Part shown: positions 20,569-32,693 of the stretch, piece by piece
Layout: each line of letters begins with the position of its first letter
How positions within the stretch are numbered: position 1 is the stretch's first letter
Position numbers and translations under genes: made by a program
Assembly (NCBI GenBank): GCA_022559845.1
Contig: CM040118.1
Coordinates: 238,499,224 to 238,563,223 of the forward strand
DNA length: 64,000 nucleotides
Reading direction: 5' to 3'
From: Amorphophallus konjac
Lineage: Eukaryota > Streptophyta > Magnoliopsida > Alismatales > Araceae
Notes under the pieces: model-generated
What the model saw: only the letters and a program-made list of their open reading frames with translations
Databases searched by the model: none
What the model was told of the DNA's origin: nothing

Positions 20569-23323
20569 CTGCCGGTCCCGTATAGATGGGGGAAAGCGGC
20601 CAGTAGAACAACGAAGGCTCTTTCTCCCTAGAGGCGGCTTCGCGAACCAGCCAGCATATGTCTCCTATCGCTTCACACTATTCGGCCAACAACCCAAGGT
20701 CCTCATGGCCGCGTGAAGATAAATGGTAATATAAGCTGAGGTGGTCCAGCCCCCACCCATCGGCATACTTGAAAAACAAAAGAATGGGTTGGCCCAATGT
20801 GCCTTCACTGGGGCCACCCACTGAAATCCCATGAGAGCGCAGCAGCGCAAACAACCAAGGGGTGCCATCATAAAGCTTCGGCCGTCGGTCTTATCTTCTG
20901 ATGAAAGTCCTATATGGATACAGCCGGTCATTCTCAGGATGCCAAGAAGCTGTAGAAGGCGTCGGCTCCTCCACTGGCAAAGGAATTTATTGGAGGACCA
21001 GCCATTCGCAACTCACACGGCACAGGCCTTGAAGCGTCTTCAAGAAGCCATCCTTGCTGATCTCCGGCAATTTTGGCTTGACCTTGGATGAACTCTGCTT
21101 GGCAGCCTTCCTCGCTTCCAGGTAGTTCATTACTGAAGTGTTCATCTGAGATTTCAACCGCTTCAAGTAAGTCGGGTCTATATCCAGAGCGGGCACTGGC
21201 TGGGAGTCCAGAAATTTAGTCTCTGCAACAGCTCAGCACTCTCTCCTTGAGTTTCTATAGAATCCTGTGCGCGCATTCCACCACTTGATGTACTCCGGAG
21301 TCACACGGGGAAAGCGCGCAGGGACCGGAACTCTGAATGAAACCGCCTCTCGACGGTGAAAATAATCCCACCAAATGCGGGCCTCGTCATTCGATACTTG
21401 GCCGGCTTGAGCCCTGTTCGACAATGCGAATTGGGTGGAAGTGGCTGGAATATGCTAGTCATAGCTGAAATTCCAACTGAATCGGAAAGGATAGTAAGGC
21501 TCCAACCACAAGAGGCCGCTCTTGCGAAAAACCAGGACGCTCGGCCTTATGGACAACGCCCAATCTATCAACTCTGACTCCAAGATCGGCCTTGTACACT
21601 TGGCATCAGAAATAGGGTGGACGTATTCCTCCACCTCGTTCATACGACACTCCCTCATCCTGTTCACCAAGGGGCTGGAGTGGGCCGCCAAACTCCAAAA
21701 GTGCAGGACCCCCGGGGAATCCAGTGGAACTTTTGTAAGCTTTCCACGTATAGCAAAGAGCTGGTCTGCCACTCGGGTCGGCTCGACACTGGCGAACTCT
21801 ATCATCCTGGGGACCAGTTGTGTTGACTGGAGCGACCGGGGAATAGCCTCTGGGAATAAAGTATAGACCCAAGCATTAAAGAAATGCAACGGGCCAACCC
21901 TCTGAAGACTCCTGGGAATGCGCGAGCGGTGCAAGTCTCCTAGCAACTTATATATCAGACATAATACAACAGGGTAGAGCGAGAGCTTCATGCCCCAAGC
22001 CATCAGGCAGGCGGGATAAATAGCCTCTGCCCTAATCACTCTCTCGTCACCTTGCGACAGAGCGAAGGAGCAAATCCAATAAGTCAGAAACGTAGCATGA
22101 TGAGTGACTGTGTCTACACCCCTGTGGTTGGGTCCTCCTGGTTGGCCTCCCTCTGAAGTCGAGGGGAAAGCAGCCTGTCGCAGAACTCTTTTCTTCTGCT
22201 GAACTGGAGCCGACACTACAGAGGGGAAATATGTGTATTTCTGCTCTCCTTTGAAGAAATACTGAAGCCATGTGCCCATTCGCACATGCCTTTTCTCTCC
22301 AGGCTTCCTCGCCCCCTTTGCTTCATGAGAAGAACGGCAGAGACTGCGGTATGCCTTCATCAAATAGCGGTAGGCAAAACCAGTCAAGTATCGCCCTTCT
22401 CCGTCTGTCTGGTCCTTCAGCCAATCTGGCCAACAAACTTCCTCATACGGCTCATCGTCTATCGGGAGGCCGCTTAGCTACGAGAGACTCCAAAGGTCTA
22501 AGGACGTCTCTCCTTCTGAAGTATAGATGGTGTTGTACTCTGGGCAAAACACCTCGATCATGTCGCAACAAAGACCCTTCGAGATGGGATACCGATACCT
22601 TGATGCATATACACTGTGATACACACCTGCTCTGATTAAGATATGTGCATACTGCTGCAAGATAAAGTCTATGAATTCAACTGCTCCTAGCCTGAAAGCG
22701 TGGGTGTCGGTAGCCTTCAGATCGGCGAACCATCCCACAGAAATCTGGTGCTTGAACCGAACCGCCAGGCAGTCTAACAAGAAAGGCTCGTTACTATATC
22801 CCCACTTCAGCGGGGCTAGGAATAAGCCAAAATACGACTTCTCTCGGTCTACACGACTTGCAGTCTCGTTCCATCTGGCAAGAATGAATTCGGGGGCTCT
22901 AGTCAGCAGCCCATCCTGTGGAGACAGCTCCTGAAGCATGAGTACGGCACCCCACTTCCTGGGTTCACCTGACAAATAAATGGGTCTTCCCCTTACAACG
23001 CAGTCATTGAGACTGTCCCGTCCCTCGAGCAGTGCTAGCTCTGCTTTCCGAACAAGGAGCAGATCCCACTTCCCTTGAAGGTTGAACCGCTTCAGAAAGG
23101 ACATAAGATGCTTGTCCTTGGGATGATCCACCCTGGAGCCACCAGGGCGTTCATATTTGAAAGAATCACTCCCGATGATCAGCAGGTGGTCTATATCCAC
23201 TATCTCGGTTTCTGAATCAGAGGATTCTGCTACTATGGCCAGCTTGCCATGGCCCCTGTCCTAAGAATAAACATCCCTCCATGTCACTATAGCATAGGAG
23301 GAGGAAGAAGATCCAGATGCCAT
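20569..23323 (-). pseudogene. Exon 1 of the antisense PMD gene
   Basis: A single frame runs from ATG 23323 (MASGSSSSSYAIVTWRDVYS) to a GT donor at 20568, about 918 codons and no indel seen. In-frame stops: TAG at about 23261, 22478 and 21455, TGA at about 21233, TAA at about 20987 and 20888, and TAG near 20686. Between stops the frame is conserved, for example LLVRKAELALLEGRDSL near 23060, KSYFGLFLAPLKWGYSNEPF near 22820 and PKLYDGTPWLFALLRSHGIS near 20860. This is the catalytic-looking PMD module; its biochemical activity is unknown in plants, and it recurs in MULE and Tat-type elements and in host MAIN-like proteins. Confidence 0.72.
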
Positions 23324-24065
23324 GATATCTGCACAAAAGGCAAAAACAAAGAAAGCAAACAAAGTCAGAAGGCCTGGTGAAGATAAAGTCTTTTCTGACA
23401 AAAATTCGGCAGAGTCCCCCCAGCTCGGGAGATTGCCAGGGCGAAGCGGGAACTCATCCACTAAGTGACGAGCCCTAAAAAAGGCCGTGGGCGTCACGCT
23501 AGGGCCAAGCAGGACACCCAGGGGTGCAGCTCCAAGGATGAGCCTACAAGGAGCCTCCCGGGGCCTGGAAAATAAGGGGGTGGGACCCCGAAACCCTCAC
23601 TCAGCACTTCACTCTCGCCGTCGCACCCTGGAGAAGAAGGGAAGAGAGAGAAGGCTTGGATGCAAATGAGGTTGGTGTGAAGAAGGTAAAGAAGGAAGAA
23701 GAAGATATAGGAAAAGGTTCGATCGCCCTAATCCGGCGCGCTAAAGGGCACGTCGGATTAACGTTTCCCCTCAAAAATGAATTTCAAAATTTAAAGGGGG
23801 CAGACTCAAGCTAATCCGGCACGCTAAATAGCGCGCCGTATTAGGTCTCCTCCCAAAAAGTCCCCCTCTCCAAGGAGCGCGCCGGATTAGGCCTGCATAT
23901 GCAAGGGGCGTGCCATTTTAGCACAAGCCCCATGGCTGCGTCGGATTAACCACTGCGCCATACTTGAACGTCATTCTAAGACCGTGTCAAGCCAGACAGG
24001 GAATCTGCCCAAACGGAGCTCATCCGCGGGTCCCGCCTCACTCGTGTCTTGCTCGCAGCACCCGT
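23324..24065 (+). other. Region between the antisense gene and the polypurine tract
   Basis: No gene found. On the minus strand this would hold the promoter and leader of the antisense gene. TAATCCGGCGCGC-like motifs in both orientations occur near 23733, 23812, 23835, 23876 and 23940. The same motif recurs in the following LTR (25080-25150 and 26750-26990), which ties this interior to that LTR. Confidence 0.5.
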
Positions 24066-24082
24066 GGCTGGGGGGCATTTAT
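24066..24082 (+). other. Polypurine tract of the upstream Tat copy
   Basis: GGCTGGGGGGCATTTAT stands directly before the LTR start TGGCACTC at 24083, the position and composition of a Tat polypurine tract. Confidence 0.7.
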
Positions 24083-24276
24083 TGGCACTCAAAATATACT
24101 CGGTGGCGATCAAGCCTTAGAGACAAATGATGCGGCCCACTGAAGCAGGGAAGCTGAAGGGGACCAACACATTGAAGCCTTCTCAAGCTGCCAGAGCCTC
24201 AGGTCATCCATCATGAATGCTGGGGGTTTCACCTGACAAGGATCGAAAAGAATACACCATATGTGGGAATTATCCA

Positions 24277-24500
24277 TCGTCCGATCAAGGACGAGCATGC
24301 CCTCATCGTCCGACCGAGGATGAGAATATGTCCGTCGTCTGATCAAGGACGAGGATGTACCCGTCGTCCGATCAAGGACGAGCATGCCCTCATCGTCCGA
24401 CCAAGGACGAGAACATATCCATCGTCCGATCAATGATGAGGATGTGCCTGCCATCTGACCAAGGATGACCATGTGTCCATTGTCCGACCAAGGACATAGG
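24277..24500 (+). repeat. 29-30 bp tandem repeat in Tat U3, seven to eight copies
   Basis: ATCGTCCGATCAAGGACGAG recurs with small changes and alternating tails (CATGCCCTC or AATATGTCC). Its place upstream of the TATA box suggests enhancer copies. Confidence 0.85.
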
Positions 24501-25176
24501 TACACTCGGTGGCAACACCGCCTGAATGAAAGATCCTCCCCAGGTGAGAGAATGCCCTCGGCCCCTCAAAACAAAAGACTGAAGGTTCTGTCAGCAGAAG
24601 ACCCCGATTACCCGGCACGGGTACGGCTACTCAGCATATTAGGCCCATCAGCGGCCAGATGATCGCCCGGTCGAGGCGGAAACACCACGGGCATCATATC
24701 ACTACCCATGGAAGCTACCAAGGCAAATCGAGGCGAGCCGGCAGCACGAACCGTTGTGCCGAGAGCCAGGTTAGCGGAAAACCCGCGTGTTCGAGCTGAA
24801 GGTGCACGAGTTCCAAAAGCAACCATTTGGCAGCCCAGAAGCCTCGTCTACATTCTCCCCTATGCTCTGGTGAGACCATGGAGAGATGAAGGGTCACAGC
24901 GACCCTCAGGGTCAGTCTGGAGCCTACTGTCTGACCTGTGTCAGATTAACGTGACAAAGCGGCTCGAATCAGGCGTGCTCCTCCTAAACTGGTGCGCCCC
25001 TTCAAAACCGGCACGCCCTTTTGGCCTTTGGCAGACTCCTAAATAGGCGCGCCCTTTTGGCTTTTGGCAGACTTCTAAACCGGCGCGCCCTGCTCAATTC
25101 GAATCTGGCGCTCATAGAAGGCCTTAAACCGGCGCGCTAAACCCCTCGCCAGATTAAGCTCGCTCAAAGGATCGCC

Positions 25177-25184
25177 TATATAAG
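25177..25184 (+). promoter_or_regulatory. Putative Tat LTR TATA box
   Basis: TATATAAG followed by GGGCC and then a purine-rich leader (25205-25310), as expected for a Ty3/gypsy LTR promoter. Confidence 0.6.
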
Positions 25185-27662
25185 GGGCCTTATGATCGAT
25201 AAGAATAACGAGAGGGAGTACGAGAAGAAAGGAGAGAGAAGAAGAGCCAGCATATACAACAATAGAAGGAAAGAGATAGAGTGGGAAGCTTGGAGAGGGA
25301 AGGGGAGCGGAGACCCTGTCGATTCCGATACTCTGTTTCCCTGCCGTTTCTCTGCTGCGAAGCTCCAAGGTGGGTTGGCGAAAGTCGTGGCGTCTTCTTC
25401 TGCTATTCTCTTCCCCTCTTCTGCTAGAATAGCTCCGTGGAGCAATGTAATCAAAGGGCGATGATATGAGCCCAGGAGTATTCATCGAGCTCCCCCCTTT
25501 TATCGTCTCTGTCTTCCCCTTCCTTTCGAGAATGAAATCGGCTTCGAGCGACAATGTCGAGCTGAATGTGCTGTAATGCTTTCACTATCTGATTGAATGA
25601 ATGAAAAGGTGTGGGTTCGCTGCTATCTTATAGTCTATCTCCTCTATCCCTTGTGTATTATTCATTTTGGGTTTTCTACTGCCGAATACGCCTCATAGAT
25701 TCATGATGCAACATCAATAATTCCCCTCCCCGGGGTTCTCTCTGTTGTATAGATGTTGTTGAATGAGTTGGTATGCTTAGATGTCCTCTCCCGGCCGGAG
25801 GGATGCTTATCAGTGCATTACCCTTCGCCCCTTGGAGGTGGCCCTCAATGTTCCATGTTGTGGTTCAGGTCTAGGAGAATGGGTATCTAAGTAGTTATCG
25901 ACGTGTATCCGTGTGTATTGCAGATGCCGTCAAGCTATTCGACCGTTTGCTCCCTCCAAGATCTCAGTATGTCGGTTGACCTTTGGGTCTCAAGTATGGC
26001 CTACTGGCTCCCCTTCTAGCCTGTCCGTTCGACGCATATGCGTGAATATGGTCATCCACTGTCCGTTCCCCAATTAAATGTATTCCGGTTATAGTGTTCT
26101 TTAGTGATTTATCCTCTCGAAGAACTCATTGCCTGGGGAAAGGAACATCCCGTATCATTCTCAGTCACTGGCGAGCCATGGGGTCATATCTCATAATGAT
26201 ATGAACCCTAGGATTCATCAAGTGAATATCAACGGGGCTTTAGCGCGATATTAAATCCACCTTCTCTTCGGAATGGTGGTGGCTTTGGGAAGATAACCTC
26301 TCGTAGGCTAGCCCTCGAGGTGTCCTCCCATATCAGCCGTCCCTTAATGATTTCAGACTCGTGGAGATGGATGCTCCTAGCAGGCTAGCCCTCGGGGTAA
26401 TTTATCTCTAACGAAGTCCACCGGTCTCCGTTTGGCACTCCCGACCTTAAAGGAGCGTACCCCAATCTCGTGGGACTTTCTCCGCGTCGCCCCTGCAACC
26501 CTCCAGTCATGGGGAGGTACTGCCCAAATTCGGACTGATAACTTAGTCTAGTTTGTAGTTGATATGCATTGATAATGTTCATTGAAAACTATGCTTGAGT
26601 AGTAACCTTGCATAAGTCTATAATTGCCTCGATTGCAATGCTTCTAGGGTCTAAACAAGTCTTATAATCTTCTAAAATAACAACAAAGTCTTAATAAATC
26701 TGCTTGAAGTTTAATCAGAACTCAAATAAGTCAAAAATCCCCTAATACGGCGCGGCCCTAATCCGGCGCGCCAATTTCCGGTGCCCTCCCCCGTGCCGTT
26801 TTAACACCAGACTCATAATCCAATTGGCCTCCTTGAGCCTCCATCCGACGCGCCCAGGGCACGCTGTTTTAATTTCTATTTGGCCATCGCGCCATATTAG
26901 CTCCCATTTGGCCACCGTGCCGCTTTAGCTTTCATATAGGCATCGTGCCATTTTAACATTAACTAACTACCACGCCATTTTTGGCTAATCATATCTAAGC
27001 ATGCATCAACCTCATATGCATTTGATTGTTTGTGTGTCAGCCTTTGACTCTTAATGTTAAAGCCCTAGTTGGCTCAATAAACCTAGCTAAATAAAGGAAT
27101 AAAAGAGGTATTAACACCTTCGATTACATCGAACATCCACCCCGGGTACATGAGCATGCATCTGTAATTAGTATACATTGCCATCTAAGCAACCATCATC
27201 GCACCTCTGATCACATGGATAAACCACTTAACAAATCCGTTGCATCTCGCACCGACGGTCCACCAAATGACCACACTTCATAGTATCTAATTAGTGCATT
27301 CAATCAGTATTTCTTATGCCTTCGCATTATCCCCCGAGGCATCCTTTCTTGGCAATTAATCAAGGGTTGTCCTCTAGCTTAGAGGACGTAATTAACATCA
27401 TTACCTTTATGGTATGGCGGACTCTAGGTCCCGATGCGAATATCATAATCGACTGACCAAGTCAGATCGAGTGCACAATAAACTTGTCACGTATGTGACT
27501 GGAACGCCCTAAGAGAATAAACCCTTAACAAAAAGAATTCCCCATCCAAACAACTGACCAAGTCAGATCGAGCACATAATAAACTTGTCACGTATGTGAC
27601 TGGCACGCCAAAAAAAACAAATAAAATAAATTATTTTTCAATAAAATCTCATTCCCACAGGC

Positions 27663-27680
27663 TGGCACGCCCGGTGGGAC
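27663..27680 (+). other. Tat primer-binding site
   Basis: TGGCACGCCCGGTGGGAC lies three bases after the LTR end. It resembles the TGGCGCGCC...GGGG primer sites of Tat elements (tRNA-Arg type by recollection) and differs from the Met-type sites of the other elements here. Confidence 0.6.
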
Positions 27681-27775
27681 TTGGGTCTCCCTTCATCTCT
27701 TTGCCAAGAGTAGATGCCTTCGGGGGCTCCCCCCAAGAATACTCACTATTTGTCTATTTATCTCAGGTGGACGAT

Positions 27776-28858
27776 GAAGCCATCGGGACTCACCTCTCTT
27801 GACTTTGGCCCCGCGATCGTCGCCGGCCATACTGAACACGGGTACCTAGCGGTGCCCACTATCTTCGGATCTTTCCCACTAGCTGTAGGCTTCCCCAACT
27901 TTTTGGGGTTAGCCTTTGCCGATATGTTGCAAGTGGAATCCTCGGAGCCAACGAAGGAGAAGACTGCAGTAAAGGTCGAGGCCCCGAAGGCTCGACACTG
28001 TGCTGGCTCACTCACGAGCCCAATTCAAGTCGCCAACTGCATGGTGCACCATATCACCCATGGGGCCCTCCCCGTCCTGGCCAAGAATTTCGGGAGGCGT
28101 CGACACCGGAACTCCCGAAGGAAGGCTGCTGCTATTGTTATCGGATGTCTCTCCATGTCCGGCAAGTCGATGCTGATCGGGGGAGTTCGCATCTTCCTGG
28201 ATGGACGCGAGGCTCGAGTGAGCCTGGATCGGGTGATTCCCGCAGTACCTGTCTACAACTCTTATCAGGCCCTCTCCGGAAGAAGAGTCGAGAAAGAAGA
28301 AGCTGGCCATCATGGCCAAAGAAAGTTGGCTCCTAAGCCAAGGAGATTCAAGCAAGTTTGGGTCCCTAAGCGGATCCAGCCTACCTACCAGGTGCACCAG
28401 TCAGCCACCGCTCCGGATTTACTGGAGCAAAGAAGAACAAGAAGAGGGGCCTTGCCCCGAGAAATGAAGAAACGGTCGTGGACCCTCCACGCCGTGGGAG
28501 CTTTAGGGCCTGCGCCCGACAGGCTAACATCCCCGCTGTGGGAGGAAGATTTCAACAAGTTGCCGAAAGAGCCCGACTTGCTTACATCCCTCCGATGGGA
28601 GGTCGACAACTATCCTCGGTCCTACATCCGGGACGAGGGAAAGAAGAGATGACCAACATGGTCAGAAGTTATTTTATGGGACTAGGCAACCCCTCATTGG
28701 GCCAACAACGGCTATTGCAAGCAGCCGTGGCTGAAGAAGATCACTGCCCATCAATAGCAGTGGAAGAAGAAGAAGAAAGAAGAATGACGTCATCGGTCAA
28801 TGACAACGGATACGAAGACGGCTTGGATAGTCAAGCCGATGAAGCTAGTCCCCACTAG
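27776..28858 (+). pseudogene. Tat leader ORF upstream of gag, function unknown
   Basis: A frame open from 27714 (ATG options at 27714 and 27776) to 28652 reads, for example, GKSMLIGGVRIFLDGREARV and LDRVIPAVPVYNSYQALSG. An overlapping frame from 28478 to 28858 continues with MTNMVRSYFMGLGNPSLGQQ and an acidic tail, so a frameshift near 28600 is likely. GGVRIFLDG...V resembles the N-terminal module of some Tat/Ogre leader proteins but I cannot name a domain. It may be a separate ORF1 or the N-terminus of gag. Confidence 0.45.
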
Positions 28859-28947
28859 GAGGAAAGAAGAAGAGTCTCTATATTTGAAAGGCTCACCTTC
28901 CTAGAGAATGGAAAAAGAAGGGTTTGCAGACAAAGAAGGAGAATGCA

Positions 28948-30727
28948 GATTTTCACTTGCAACATGGCTGGGGTGTTTGGCCACTATGGAAGATTACCTG
29001 AGGAGCCTCAGGAGTTGGCTCGGCTGGTCTAAAGGTCGGGGCCGAATACTCGAAGGGCGGAAGTCGAGAGAGAAAAGCTAGCAGCAGCTAAGGGAAAGCA
29101 AGCCCTGGCCACCCACCTACAACATGACAAAGCCGTTATTCTAACTGCCAATGTGGTGATGGCAGAGGAAGAAGATGTCTTGCTCGACATCATCCCTGAA
29201 GGTGCGCCAGGGGAAGCCACAGAAGCCATTCCCAGCACTAGAACTATGGATCCCTCAATATGAATGTTACTCCAGAAATACCGATAGGAGATAGAGTCCC
29301 TGAAGAAGCAGCTTGTGGAGAAGACGGAGCAAACCTCAGCTTCCAAGCAGCCTGGGATGCAGGCCGAATCATCACGAGGAGCCGTCAACCAGAATGACTT
29401 CCCGCCACTCTATACCCCGCCTCAGCCGACAAAACCATGATTGGCGACAACTCAGCAACGCCCATCACAGCCGCTGATGCCGCCGGTCCTGCCACAGGTG
29501 CACTAGACACCTCCGCTGTTGCACCCTCTTCCGTAGGCAACCACCTTGGTCACTCCCTATCTACAGCCAGCACATTTCTATTCAGAACCGGTTGATCCAA
29601 CCGTCATGAACAAAATGATGGTAGAAAGGATGATCGAGCTGAAGCTTGCTGAATGAAGTGAATGCGACTACGTCGCATTCGATGCCTATAGGGTGCCATA
29701 CCCGCCACATCATGCTGCCAAGCGGCTCCCTCCTGGGATCAGTAAGCTGCCAAAGTTTGACAAGTTCAACGGGAAGGGATCCCCGAAGGAGCATGTCGCC
29801 TACCATATGACCATCATGGGCGACCTGGCCACCGACGAGTCATACCTGCTGAAAATTTTCAGGTCCTCGCTCACAGGGCTCGCATTTGAATGGTACTCTA
29901 GCCTTCCTACCGGGTCGATCAGTGACTAGCCGAATATGCAAAAGAAATTCAGAGAAAGGTTTCATGTCACCGAGCGGGAGGTCACGGTGGCTGAACTCTA
30001 CTCAACAAGGTAGAGGGCGGACGAGATAGCCCTTGAATATATCAAGAGGTGGAGAAACCTCGGAATGAGATGCAAGCGGCCCCCGCACTAGGACGCCGTA
30101 CAAATCTGCAAGCAGAGCCTCAGGAGAGAGGTACTAGAAAAGATGATTGGCATGGAAATCCGGTCGTTCGACCGCCTGAATAATGTTGTGGCCGAGGTAG
30201 AAGCCTTCCTGGCAAGACTTGTCCCGACATCAACTATTGCCACTGTACAAAAAGGCAAGGTAGCAGAACGACGCCAGGCACCTAAAGAAGCGAACGCCCT
30301 TGATATCAAGGCGTTTGAACAGCAAAAAGACAAAGGCAAGAAAGCAGCTGCCTCTCAGCCTGCTAAAACCGAAGATGGCAAAGAAGGTCCCTCACTCCGG
30401 GACAAGATGAAGAAGGCCTACTCTTTCCCGAAGGTGAAGACCAAGATCTTGTTTGACTGGGTTACCCAGTCTGATAACGTCACCCTGCCTGAGCCAAAGA
30501 GGCCGGAGGACCTGAAGAGGAGAGATAGCCCAAGATTTTGCCCTTATCACCAGATGATGGGACATCCAATTGAAGACTGTTATGTTTTCAAGGATATTAT
30601 CGAAGGCATGGTGAAGAAAGAAGAGATAGACTTGGGAGAGTACAAGGTTGACCCTCCACAACCGCATGAGATGCCTTTGAGGAGAGCCGCGGTCAACATG
30701 GTCTCTCTATATCAGGCATTGCCTTAG
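28948..30727 (+). pseudogene. Tat GAG
   Basis: The frame from about ATG 28948 or 28966 has a proline-rich N-terminal part (NDFPPLYTPPQP near 29395), then the capsid fold of Ty3/gypsy GAG: LPKFDKFNGKGSPKEHVAYH near 29740, LTGLAFEWYSSLPTGSI near 29875, KFRERFHVTEREVTVAELYS near 29945 and YIKRWRNLG near 30037. A Cys/His cluster CPYHQMMGHPIEDC near 30540 stands in for a zinc knuckle, as usual in Tat. Stops are TAG at about 29927, 30013, 30090 and at the end (30725), TGA near 29655, and a few before. GAG packages the element RNA. Confidence 0.75.
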
Positions 30728-30781
30728 GAGACCGCAAAAGCCAGCACTCAGCACACCTATGAAGCCTACTTTCTGGCCCTA

Positions 30782-31441
30782 GTGAAAGAACAAGAGGGAT
30801 GGCAGCAAGTCCCTGCAAAAAACAAGAAGAAAGGCACATCTCGCCCGAAAGTGGGAGTGCAGATCCGTGGCATCACACCACGACCCCCTCTGCCAGTGGC
30901 AACACCTGTGTGGACCAATCCACCTGCAGTTATCAGAATACCTACCTACAACTGGAGGAGGCAGACTCCATTGCCAATGGTCAAGGAAATTAGTCCAGAA
31001 GCCCGGCGGCTGCAAGACTATAGAAATGGGCTAGATGAATATGTACAGCCTGAACTAGAGCCTTTATTGGTATGGGATTATGTCCCATGGTAGGAATTAG
31101 AATAGCTTTCACTGAAGCAGGAAGAGGAAGCTGACAAAGCATCGAACAAGGATGGCAGCCTGTTCTGGGGGCAAGCACCAACCGAAGAAATGAAAAGAAG
31201 ACGAAGAAAGAAAAGAAGGGCCAGCAATTCTACAAAGGATATAATCCTTTCTTGTAACACCCTCTCTGCTCTGTTCAATTTGCCTGGTGAGGAGGATGAA
31301 GAAGAGACATGCTTCTCACCCGCCGCCAAGGAAAGTCAGGCCGAAGCCCTAACTACTACACATGCAACCCGGTCGGGCAAAGATGGGGGTGTCAGCCGCC
31401 CGCCAACCACAATATTATCTTCAAGGGGAACATCCCTATAA
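30782..31441 (+). pseudogene. Tat polyprotein linker between GAG and protease
   Basis: VKEQEGWQQVPAKNKKKGTS, then ISPEARRLQDYRNGLDEYVQ and an Arg/Lys stretch (KRRRRKKRRA). No catalytic motif. The frame is broken by TAG codons near 31090 and 31105 and shifts around 31360 into the protease frame. Confidence 0.5.
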
Positions 31442-32618
31442 GATACCCCCTCCGGAGGTTAGGGGAGTCCAAATCCTTCCTCTGTCGGGCCTATACAACC
31501 AGAGTGGGGGCAGCACTGCCGCCCCTTCCTTCCTTGAATTTCTGAAGATGTCGAAGGGGAAGCAGCAATGCCAAGATGTCGAACCAACAACTGGGGGCAC
31601 TCACCTACAGCTCCAGCAATCTTCCGGATTGTCGGATGAAGAAGAAGCTTGCCCGACGGTAGCCAATGGGGGACAACAAGGAGACGACCCCAAGCAGAAG
31701 GGTGCAGTCTCAGAGTTCGATGAAGCAGGCCCATCAGGGGCCGCAGTTCAAGACTCTCCCAAGTCCAGGTGGGCAGAAGAAATGAAACTATCCATTGTCC
31801 GAGCAGGAAGCCGGGTAGTCAAGCTGTTGAAAAAGCTCCCGGCGAGATTCTCTATCTGGGAAATCCTCTCTCTGAGTGAAGAGACCCGACAGGCGATCAT
31901 TACTGCTCTGCAGATGCCTACTCAATATGAAACATGTATGGCTGAAGCTCTACCGGAGACCAACATTACCTTCACTCAGGAAGACATGCTGCTCCCCACT
32001 ACAAGCCACAACAGACCGTTGTATATGAAGGGACATCTGAATGGCCGGGAGTTGAACAGAATCCTGGTGGATCTCGGGGCGGCTGTCAATATCCTGCCAT
32101 ACAAGATATATGAGAGGCACTACTTCAACGTGCGCCTCCAAAAAGTCAGAGATATGCGTATCGCCGGCTTCCACCAAAAGTGTGAGGTGTCGCTGGGAGT
32201 AGCAGAATTCACACTCACTCTGGCAGAATTTGTCACGAGGCTGCAGTTTCATGTCATTGATTCCCGCACCTCGTACAAGGTGCTGCTTGGCCGTCCTTGG
32301 CTACATGATAATATGGTGGTGCCCTCTACGCTCCACCAGTGCATCAAATACAACCTGGAAGGGAAGGAGGAAAGAGTGTTTGCTGATCTCCACCCGTTCG
32401 AAGTGTTCGAGTGTCACTTGGCGAATGCCCCTCTGTATGCAGAACGGTCGAAGAAGACCTCTGAAGCCAAGACCCCTTCCAGCACATTAAAAACAACTTG
32501 GGCGCCGACTGGTTCCCTCCGCCGCCGCGTGGGCATGTTAATCCCAAGACGGTTTCACACATCACTGTCACCGGGAATGTGGGAGGGTAGCACCTCCCGT
32601 CATCTACCCCGAAGCTAA
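31362..32618 (+). pseudogene. Tat aspartic protease region
   Basis: A 418-codon open frame. After an acidic linker, residues about 225-330 hold the retropepsin fold of Tat: LVDLGAAVNILPYKIYE (the D-x-G motif is DLGA here), FTLTLAEFVTRLQFHVID and YKVLLGRPWLHDNMVVPS. The protein would cut the polyprotein. It ends in a shifted, probably wrong frame after about 32470 (Arg/Ser-rich tail), so a frameshift lies there. Confidence 0.72.
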
Positions 32619-32693
32619 TGAAGTCAAGGTCGACCAGCAGCACGACCACATCGGGATCCCGGAAGGCCTTACCAAGCCAATCTCGACCTCGAT

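Larger units (their letters stand above)
18381..23323 (-). pseudogene. Antisense spliced plant-mobile-domain (aminotransferase-like) gene inside a Tat element
   Basis: On the minus strand, opposite to the element, a gene starts at ATG 23323 and can be followed through at least five exons to 18381, with its tail at 16013-15834. Proposed introns, all GT...AG: 20568-20486 (83 bp), 20207-20138 (70 bp), 20023-19945 (79 bp) and 19468-19378 (91 bp). The junctions keep phase on both sides; the second exon contains one apparent indel. Exon 1 has the pattern of the plant mobile domain (PMD/aminotransferase-like): YHSVYASRYRYPI, TSEGETSLDLWSLS, LPIDDEPYEEV, HHATFLTYWICSF and FFNAWVYTLFPE. The later exons are Ser/Pro/Glu-rich and end in a coiled coil. 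Additional antisense genes are known in Tat elements; the splicing is my inference. Premature stops are mostly TAG/TAA. Confidence 0.7.
11003..24082 (+). mobile_element. 3' internal half of a Tat-lineage Ty3/gypsy element
   Basis: The stretch contains tandem-repeat arrays, an antisense additional gene and a polypurine tract directly before an LTR (24083). This is the order known for the 3' half of Tat-lineage elements (RIRE2/Retand/Grande type). No gag-pol is present in this half. Bases 11003-11070 hold nothing I recognise. It is interrupted by a sirevirus LTR at about 16014-18377. Confidence 0.65.
24083..27659 (+). repeat. Tat LTR (about 3.6 kb) shared by two Tat copies
   Basis: It starts TGGCACTC after a polypurine tract and ends CCCACA three bases before a primer-binding site, so it acts as 3' LTR for 11003-24082 and as 5' LTR for the gag-pol that follows. 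U3 carries a 29 bp tandem repeat (24277-24500) and CGGCGCGC motifs. A TATATAAG box is at 25177, with a purine-rich leader after it and AATAAA signals near 27518 and 27640. No second copy in the window allows a direct alignment, so the ends rest on these landmarks. Confidence 0.68.
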
